51,077 bases of DNA from Clostridium hydrogeniformans DSM 21757 (lineage in GTDB: Bacteria; Bacillota; Clostridia; Clostridiales; Clostridiaceae): contig NZ_JMLJ01000020.1 of assembly GCF_000686705.1 (NCBI RefSeq), forward strand, positions 1-51,077, read 5' to 3'. Below the pieces are notes generated by a model. That model was not told the DNA's origin. It did no database searches and worked only from the letters and a program-made list of their open reading frames with translations. This document shows, piece by piece, positions 46,169 through 51,077 of the stretch. The translations under genes and the position numbers were made by a program. The stretch's first letter is position 1. Every line of letters starts with the position of its first letter.

Positions 46169-47366
46169 TAACTGTTACAGTGACAGAGTTTCCAGCTTGT
46201 TTATATAATTGACTATCCGAGTTAACTTCCTTTGCCCTATAAAAGTATTCATCAGGAAATCCTTGTAACCTGAAACATTCAATAGGCATAAGTTTTCTTA
46301 TTCTTTTTCTTGTAATAGTAGCTTGATTACATGTGCATGTTAATGTTTTAGCTATATTTTTCCCAACTCGTCCCCTTCTTGTTGCAGATCCTAAATATGC
46401 TAAAGAAATACTATCTCCATTTTTAGCCTCAGCATATCCCTTCTTCGTTGCTTCCTTTATTAATACTCCATGTTTATCCTGTGATGTGAGAGTATACATA
46501 GGTTCATCATTTCCCCTAAATCTTCTACCATTTTGTCTCTTATTTACTCTATCTGGTGTTAATACTGGATGAACCATAACTTGAATAGGTCCTTTGTAAT
46601 CCCTAGCCATAACAGTTGGTGCTAACCCTTTCTCATCATAAACTCTAGCCCTATTATGACCAGATTTACTTGTATTTCCAACTACATATAATCCTGTTTT
46701 AGCCCCTTGACCTCCTCCATTTGCCTTCAATGTTCTTGATAATCCTATGGCATCATAAACTCTTTGTGCATCTGATCCTGGTATTACTTGTTTAAGAGTA
46801 GTTGGGCTGTTTTCTCTTCTGATAGGAAATACTTTTCTGGTACGTCTACCTCTAAGATGTCCAATAATGAACACCCTCTCCCTACTTTGTGCGACTCCGT
46901 AATCTTTTGAGTTAAGCACTTGCCATTCTGCATCATACCCAGCTTCGTCCAAGCTAAAGAGAATACTGGCAAAATCCCATCCGCTATTGATTGATAACAA
47001 GTTTTTAACGTTCTCAATGAGCAATATTGAGGGCTTATTTTCTTCTTTTTGGCTTTTGATGAGTTTAATAACCCTGTAAAATAATCCAGATCTTGTTCCT
47101 TTAAGTCCTTTTCGTTTCCCTGCCACTGATATGTCCTGGCATGGGAACCCCATACACCATACGTCTGATCTTGGTATTTCTTCTGGCAAAACTTCTGTAA
47201 TGTCTTCTGCATTCCATTCCTCCTTCTTTGGGTTATGCATTACTTCATAACTTCTATTCGCAAATTTATTATTCTCACAATGGCCCAAACACTTATGTCC
47301 TGCCATTTCCATACCTAATCTAAATCCTCCGATTCCAGAAAATATATCTATGAAAGTTAGTGCCAT
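46131..47366 (-). CDS. C5 cytosine DNA methyltransferase
   Basis: A 411-residue cytosine-5 methyltransferase. Motif I DIFSGIGGFRLGMEMAGHKC is at residues 7-26, catalytic Cys76 in GFPCQDISVAGKRKG (motif IV), ENV at 118-120 (motif VI) and QSRERVFIIGH (motif VIII) near 159. The variable target-recognition region is followed by LMPIECFRLQGFPDEYF and KQAGNSVTVTVIYAIAKRL (motifs IX-X). GAGGAGGG lies before ATG. No endonuclease gene is adjacent, so it is probably an orphan protective methylase. Its 3' end is duplicated in inverted orientation next to it. Confidence 0.95.
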   Translation of the reverse strand: MALTFIDIFSGIGGFRLGMEMAGHKCLGHCENNKFANRSYEVMHNPKKEEWNAEDITEVLPEEIPRSDVWCMGFPCQDISVAGKRKGLKGTRSGLFYRVIKLIKSQKEENKPSILLIENVKNLLSINSGWDFASILFSLDEAGYDAEWQVLNSKDYGVAQSRERVFIIGHLRGRRTRKVFPIRRENSPTTLKQVIPGSDAQRVYDAIGLSRTLKANGGGQGAKTGLYVVGNTSKSGHNRARVYDEKGLAPTVMARDYKGPIQVMVHPVLTPDRVNKRQNGRRFRGNDEPMYTLTSQDKHGVLIKEATKKGYAEAKNGDSISLAYLGSATRRGRVGKNIAKTLTCTCNQATITRKRIRKLMPIECFRLQGFPDEYFYRAKEVNSDSQLYKQAGNSVTVTVIYAIAKRLSQDN

Positions 47367-47509
47367 ATTCCCTCCTCATATAAAAATTTGTTCATTTTAA
47401 CTATATAAATTCCTTGATTAATTACTTTATATCACATTTATTAAGGCGCTAATTCCCTATGTTCGCTCAATAAAAATCAATTTACTAGTCTTTTATAACC
47501 GATAAGACT

Positions 47510-47516
47510 CGGCGGT
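47510..47516 (+). repeat. CGGCGGT motif, site 12
   Basis: Intergenic, fifteen bases before the 20-bp terminator stem at 47,532. Confidence 0.9.
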
Positions 47517-47531
47517 ATTTTCATCCCAAAA

Positions 47532-47582
47532 AATAAAAAGACCCAGCTAAAGTTATCATTAATTTAGCTGGGTCTTTTTATT
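47532..47582. terminator. Terminator with 20-bp perfect stem
   Basis: Arms AATAAAAAGACCCAGCTAAA and complement with an 11-base loop and T-runs in both directions. It ends the minus-strand run of small genes before the methylase gene. Confidence 0.93.
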
Positions 47583-47733
47583 GCATAACCCCATAAGACT
47601 ACAATATAGGTTTAGGAAACTTACTTAAATCATTTGAGTATTCAACTTTTATAGTGCTTATAAGACTAAAAATATATAATATATAATCTTAAAATTAGTA
47701 CTTCTAATGTTGTTATCTCGTATCATCTTAGGA

Positions 47734-48123
47734 TCATGAACTAACCACTTGAACTTTTGGTCTAAATATTGTTGCATTTCCGTTATCAAAAGTAACATGA
47801 CCTGTAAAATCTACATTTGTGATAATATGCTCTCCCTCAAATTTCCACTCTCTTGAGTAAGAACCACTGCCACCTTTTAAAATAATTACTGTATCACCTA
47901 TCTTTGTTCCTATTTCTTCAACAACCTTTTCTAATTTTTGTCTATGATAATATTCTTCATCAATCTGTGAACTTAACAACTTTATTTTTCTTCCATCTTT
48001 AGTTGTTGCAACATATAAATCATCACTATCGCCAGTATGTTTTACATCATAATAAAAACAACCGCCTTTTAAAGTTTCACCATAAAACTCGTTCTCTTTA
48101 TCTATAACCTTAATATCAAACAT
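47734..48123 (-). CDS. Hypothetical beta-rich protein (129 aa)
   Basis: AGGAGC lies before ATG at 48,123. The 129-residue protein (DSDDLYVATTKDGRKIKLLS, then GTKIGDTVIILKGGSGSYSR, and HIITNVDFTGHVTFDNG) looks like two small beta barrels joined by a helix. No membrane or metal motif. Last gene of the minus-strand series from the circle join. Function unknown. Confidence 0.7.
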   Translation of the reverse strand: MFDIKVIDKENEFYGETLKGGCFYYDVKHTGDSDDLYVATTKDGRKIKLLSSQIDEEYYHRQKLEKVVEEIGTKIGDTVIILKGGSGSYSREWKFEGEHIITNVDFTGHVTFDNGNATIFRPKVQVVSS

Positions 48124-48183
48124 ATTTGCTCCTCCTTACTTCGCAATCTCTACATATGATGTATTAACCACCACATATATTAA

Positions 48184-48510
48184 TTAACCAATCATTTTTA
48201 TTAACTTCTTATAGGTTTCTATATTATTGTTCCTTAATAGCATCGTTAATTTTAAAGTTGTAGAGAAATATACATTACTTCTTTTTGAAATTTTAATTAT
48301 CTCTAACAATGTAAAATTTAATGGGTTATCATCATCCTTATCTTTAAAAAAATCATTATTTACTACGGCAAAAAATATTTTTAATGTATCCTTTTTTCCA
48401 AGTGGTTTAATTTCTTTCCCTTTGCAGTTATTATCTGTATAACACCCGTTATGATCATTCCATTGTAAAAATTCTAAAATTATTTTTCTTTCTTCATTAT
48501 TTATTTTCAT
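48184..48510 (-). CDS. Hypothetical helical protein (108 aa)
   Basis: A 108-residue soluble, largely helical protein (NNEERKIILEFLQWNDHNGC, then KKDTLKIFFAVVNNDFFKD). The ribosome binding site before ATG at 48,510 is poor. A good AAGGAGG lies about 60 bases upstream with a 12-codon reading frame, so the real start or an earlier frame break is uncertain. No family recognised. Confidence 0.55.
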   Translation of the reverse strand: MKINNEERKIILEFLQWNDHNGCYTDNNCKGKEIKPLGKKDTLKIFFAVVNNDFFKDKDDDNPLNFTLLEIIKISKRSNVYFSTTLKLTMLLRNNNIETYKKLIKMIG

Positions 48511-48593
48511 ATTCTTAGCAGCTATTACAAGCTTATGATCTCTAACATTTTAAACCTTCTCATACCCTCTTTAATCCTCCTTAAATTTAGGTT

Positions 48594-49205
48594 TTATTTA
48601 TTACTTTTATTAGCTTGTACTTCATGATATTTACCATCTTCACGTTCATTTAAGTTTGAATTAGTTCCTGAAGCACAATATCCATTCATGTCTAAGATCT
48701 TTGATTTATATATGCCACACACATTATTAAGCCTATGATTGCATTCTTCACACAAAACTTTATTATCACTTTTAAAATAAAAACTATCATCTCTCTCTAA
48801 AATTTTTATTACACCTAACTCTATAAGAGATAAAAGAAATTTTTTCTCATCATTAATATAAATCTTTAATATATTGTCAACTTCATTATCAACTTCATAA
48901 TCACTATCACTAATATCTGCAGCATAATTGTTCTTTATTATGCCAAACTCTTCATCATACACAACAGCATCGATTCCATATGCTAATGCCTTCATACATT
49001 CTGATCTTGCAAGCTTAACTCTTAAATGCCAATCATCATTCTCATCTTCAGCATCACTATACTCCTTTATAAGTATATTTAATAGTCCTCTTATAGAATC
49101 ACTCTCACCTACCATGCCATCGAACCCTATTAATAGCGGTAACTTTGCTATCTTAACTTCTCCTTGTCTTAGATTTGGATCAAATAACAACCTATGTATA
49201 CTCAC
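48594..49205 (-). CDS. Hypothetical protein with C-terminal cysteine cluster (203 aa)
   Basis: A 203-residue protein. The N-terminal 130 residues are mixed (LLIGFDGMVGESDSIRGLLN; WHLRVKLARSECMKALAYGI; acidic SDSDYEVDNEVDN). A helical IEL region follows, and the last 50 residues carry CEECNHRLNNVC ... YCASG, a possible zinc site. GGGAGATGG lies upstream of the start. It is 18 bases downstream of the neighbouring gene, in one unit. Function unknown. Confidence 0.7.
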   Translation of the reverse strand: MSIHRLLFDPNLRQGEVKIAKLPLLIGFDGMVGESDSIRGLLNILIKEYSDAEDENDDWHLRVKLARSECMKALAYGIDAVVYDEEFGIIKNNYAADISDSDYEVDNEVDNILKIYINDEKKFLLSLIELGVIKILERDDSFYFKSDNKVLCEECNHRLNNVCGIYKSKILDMNGYCASGTNSNLNEREDGKYHEVQANKSNK

Positions 49206-49223
49206 TATACCATCTCCCTTATA

Positions 49224-49670
49224 CTATAATCTCGAATATATCGAGTCACTAATTTCATTTCCATATACTAACTCTATTCCATCTTTAGTCAAAAAAAAGT
49301 AGCAAGAGTTATCGGAATATAAGTCAATTTTCTTTATAGCTAATCCTTTATTAACTAAATCATTCCAAGCTTCATTATCTTTCTCACAAAAAAACCTGTT
49401 CTTATAAGGCTTCTTACTATAATTAAGTCCAACCGCTCTCCTCATTTCATTTAGTTGCTTGTCACTAACAAGCCATAATTTTTTCCATAATTTTTTAAAT
49501 TCTATTAATCTTTCATTCGTTGTAATAACATCATATCTTTTACTTAAATAATCGATTCCTACCTTATCAATTTCCTTAGGAGGAGCTGACCATAAGCTCT
49601 TATATATGTTTCCATCTATACTCAAAAAAACATTATATCCCCTATCAACTTTTTCATACCATAGTTTCAT
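49224..49670 (-). CDS. Hypothetical protein with winged-helix-like end (148 aa)
   Basis: GGGGGAG lies before ATG at 49,670. The C-terminal 75 residues (SDKQLNEMRRAVGLNYSKKP, then NDLVNKGLAIKK and YFFLTKDGIELVYG) look like a winged-helix module as in phage or plasmid accessory proteins. The N-terminal half has paired Trp residues. No known family. Confidence 0.68.
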   Translation of the reverse strand: MKLWYEKVDRGYNVFLSIDGNIYKSLWSAPPKEIDKVGIDYLSKRYDVITTNERLIEFKKLWKKLWLVSDKQLNEMRRAVGLNYSKKPYKNRFFCEKDNEAWNDLVNKGLAIKKIDLYSDNSCYFFLTKDGIELVYGNEISDSIYSRL

Positions 49671-49690
49671 TTTCTCCCCCCTATCCCCAT

Positions 49691-49927
49691 TTAAATACCT
49701 CTTCTAATTTTAAAGTTATTTATATCAATAACTTTTCCTTCACTTAAGAATTGATTTATATCAACAATCTCCTGTATAATCCACAGTCTACCTGACATAA
49801 CATTTTCTATTGTTCTCTGTATAACTTTTTTCTCATAACCTTCTTTACTTAAATATTCAGTCACTAATTGTTGGATCTTACTCTGATTTTCTTTACTTAA
49901 TTCACAAATAAAAATATTAGAATTCAT
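49691..49927 (-). CDS. Small hypothetical protein (78 aa)
   Basis: A 78-residue soluble protein (SKENQSKIQQLVTEYLSKEG, then IQRTIENVMSGRLWIIQEIV). It has a helical first half and a short beta tail ending NNFKIRRGI. It starts 13 bases after the preceding gene; the ribosome binding site is weak. Unrecognised. Confidence 0.62.
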   Translation of the reverse strand: MNSNIFICELSKENQSKIQQLVTEYLSKEGYEKKVIQRTIENVMSGRLWIIQEIVDINQFLSEGKVIDINNFKIRRGI

Positions 49928-49940
49928 AATATATTTATTC

Positions 49941-50219
49941 TTACGAATTTAAAATGCCTTTCATTTTATTCTTGAGCCTAGCTAATAATAATGTATTTTC
50001 ATTTGTATCTAAAATATCTAAAAATTCAATATTGCTTGTGAATACCTTTCCTTTATTCCTACCATTAATCACTTTTACTACTACTGCTTTTACTATTGGA
50101 TATCCCTCTAATTCAATATTATTAGGTTCACTTTCTATTAATAACTTTTCATCATTAACCTCAAGTTGTCTTTTGTATTCTCCTCTTACTTGTGCTACTT
50201 TTCCTTTTATATTTTCCAT
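49941..50219 (-). CDS. Hypothetical soluble protein (92 aa) sharing its N-terminus with the next gene
   Basis: Start at 50,219 chosen because AAGGGG lies eight bases before it. The first 20 residues (MENIKGKVAQVRGEYKRQLE) closely match those of the 147-residue membrane protein upstream (MEYIKRKVAMVKDKYKNQLK), including the DNA leader. The rest (YPIVKAVVVKVINGRNKGKV) is a soluble beta-rich domain. It arose by duplication with domain replacement. Function unknown. Confidence 0.68.
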   Translation of the reverse strand: MENIKGKVAQVRGEYKRQLEVNDEKLLIESEPNNIELEGYPIVKAVVVKVINGRNKGKVFTSNIEFLDILDTNENTLLLARLKNKMKGILNS

Positions 50220-50283
50220 CTTAAATACCCCTTTATAAAAAATACTTCCTATATCTAAATCTATATATATCTTCATTATTATT

Positions 50284-50727
50284 TTATATTATTGGATATA
50301 ATATATTTAACTTATGTGTAATTACTCCAAAACTGAATCCTAGTATAAGCATAATTTTTATTAACCATTTAGAACTTATATATATAATTGGATTACTCAT
50401 CATCAATTCTTTTTCAAACTTACAATAAACTAAATCTCCAAATTTCTCAGAACTACTTTTAATTCTTATAGATAGACATTTCTTAAGAATCATAATATTT
50501 GTCATTGGAATCAATAAATATACTATATAAATAAATTCTCCAAACTTATTAGCAAATGGTACTACTCCTCCAAGGATTATAAAAATATATATTCCATATA
50601 AATATAGTTGACAAATAAATGCTAATACCCTCATTACAGTAAAACCTATAATAATTCCTCCATTAAACTTAAGTTGATTTTTATATTTATCTTTTACCAT
50701 TGCTACTTTTCTTTTTATATACTCCAT
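50284..50727 (-). CDS. Hypothetical membrane protein (147 aa)
   Basis: GGGGG lies before ATG at 50,727. After the charged N-terminus shared with the downstream gene, hydrophobic segments lie near residues 25-40, 43-60, 65-82 and 115-135. A basic patch (KKCLSIRIKSSSEKFG) lies between the third and fourth. Four-helix membrane protein without recognised family. It follows the join-crossing membrane gene after about 180 bases. Confidence 0.68.
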   Translation of the reverse strand: MEYIKRKVAMVKDKYKNQLKFNGGIIIGFTVMRVLAFICQLYLYGIYIFIILGGVVPFANKFGEFIYIVYLLIPMTNIMILKKCLSIRIKSSSEKFGDLVYCKFEKELMMSNPIIYISSKWLIKIMLILGFSFGVITHKLNILYPII

Positions 50728-50909
50728 CTTAAAACCCCCAAGATTATATTAATTATTCATCATTTATTCCTTATTGTTTCAATAAATTACTTTTAAACTT
50801 TTTGATAAATGAACAATTATAAGTAAAAATAAAAAGTAATTCAATTTTTTTATAACTTTTACCCTATATGGGTATATTGTTCTTTTATATTCTATTAACT
50901 TTTATAAAC

Positions 50910-51077
50910 TTATAAAGGTTGATAGAGATATAGATATAAAATAATTATACTTAATGCAATTGATATTATAGAAAACAATATACACTCTCTTTTTATCTTT
51001 ATATTAGTCTTTTTTATAATTCCATTTATGAATATTCTCTCTATAAAAATAATTAATGAAGTTATAAATTGTAATAC
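50910..51077 (-). CDS. 3' part of the small membrane protein gene crossing the join
   Basis: Continuation of the reading frame that starts at 317. Bases 50,983-51,077 duplicate 1-95, and 50,910-50,982 encode the unique last 24 residues (ILFSIISIALSIIILYLYLY, then QPL) and TAA. Not a separate gene. Confidence 0.75.
   Translation of the reverse strand, partial: VLQFITSLIIFIERIFINGIIKKTNIKIKRECILFSIISIALSIIILYLYLYQPL
50983..51077. repeat. Terminal direct repeat (circular overlap), right copy
   Basis: Exact copy of bases 1-95. Removing one copy gives a circle of about 50,982 bp. Confidence 0.95.

Larger units (their letters stand above)
47367..47733. other. Intergenic region upstream of the cytosine methylase gene
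   Basis: Contains the CGGCGGT motif at 47,510, the terminator at 47,532-47,582 and three copies of ATAAGACT (47,502, 47,593, 47,660). No gene was identified. The methylase promoter must lie between about 47,367 and 47,500. Confidence 0.6.

Noticed and set aside
46784-47212. 142-codon frame inside the cytosine methylase gene
   Set aside because: It is the shifted reading of a gene with all catalytic motifs in the main frame and has no start signal of its own.
48520-48580. 12-codon frame with AAGGAGG upstream of the 108-residue gene
   Set aside because: Too short to support as a gene; noted only because it makes the start of the downstream gene uncertain.

Overview
The window is almost certainly a complete circular plasmid of about 50,982 bp, linearised with a 95-bp overlap: bases 1-95 recur exactly at 50,983-51,077, and one small membrane-protein gene reads across the join. 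Very low G+C (roughly 27% by eye), AGGAGG-type ribosome binding sites, many TTG/GTG starts and A/T-ending codons point to Clostridium or a close relative. No rRNA or tRNA gene was seen. No antibiotic-resistance, toxin or metabolic cargo was recognised, apart from a candidate type I toxin-antitoxin locus.

Layout. From 0.3 to 11.6 kb, mostly on the minus strand, lie an AbrB-like regulator, an amidoligase with a SWIM zinc finger, a DUF4417 protein, a YdjM-like membrane protein, topoisomerase III, a replication-relaxation-type protein and a VirD4/TraG-like coupling ATPase. The replication and partition core is at 11.6-17.2 kb. It holds a hairpin-rich non-coding island, a primase-like Rep protein, a leader with three hairpins sharing one invariant loop, an array of TGTAWTACA iterons, and parR, parM and a small winged-helix-like gene behind a strong promoter and palindrome. 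A complete Tad/Flp pilus cluster follows at 17.3-28.8 kb: prepilin peptidase, Ig/dockerin surface protein, CpaB, pseudopilins, twin Flp pilins, TadC, TadB, CpaF and TadZ. At 28.9-37.9 kb is a Tcp-type (Gram-positive) type IV secretion operon: glucosaminidase, VirB6-like, VirB4-like, TcpE, VirB2-like, VirB8/TcpC-like and two leading small genes. It is driven by a TTGACA-N17-TATACT promoter and preceded by a leader peptide overlapping a terminator.

The rest, 37.9-51 kb, is accessory and regulatory. It carries a LexA-like repressor divergent from the transfer operon, a sigma-like HTH protein, an adenine methylase, a MerR-like coiled-coil protein, a serine recombinase, a candidate TxpA/RatA-like type I toxin-antitoxin locus, a Cro-type repressor with three operators and its decayed copy, a C5 cytosine methylase, and a run of small unrecognised genes.

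How it fits together. The transfer operon and coupling ATPase would move DNA, with the Tad pilus and its dockerin-bearing surface protein possibly giving cell contact. Rep and ParMR keep the plasmid, and the type I locus may enforce retention. Terminators directly follow each major pilin gene (VirB2-like and both Flp copies), suggesting built-in stoichiometry. The partition operon and the surface-protein operon appear to share an operator type.

The most unexpected signal is a dispersed heptamer, CGGCGGT. It is present 12 times where chance predicts well under one, 11 times on the same strand. It occurs in several reading phases inside genes, and four intergenic copies precede hairpins, one of them exactly at a recombination breakpoint.
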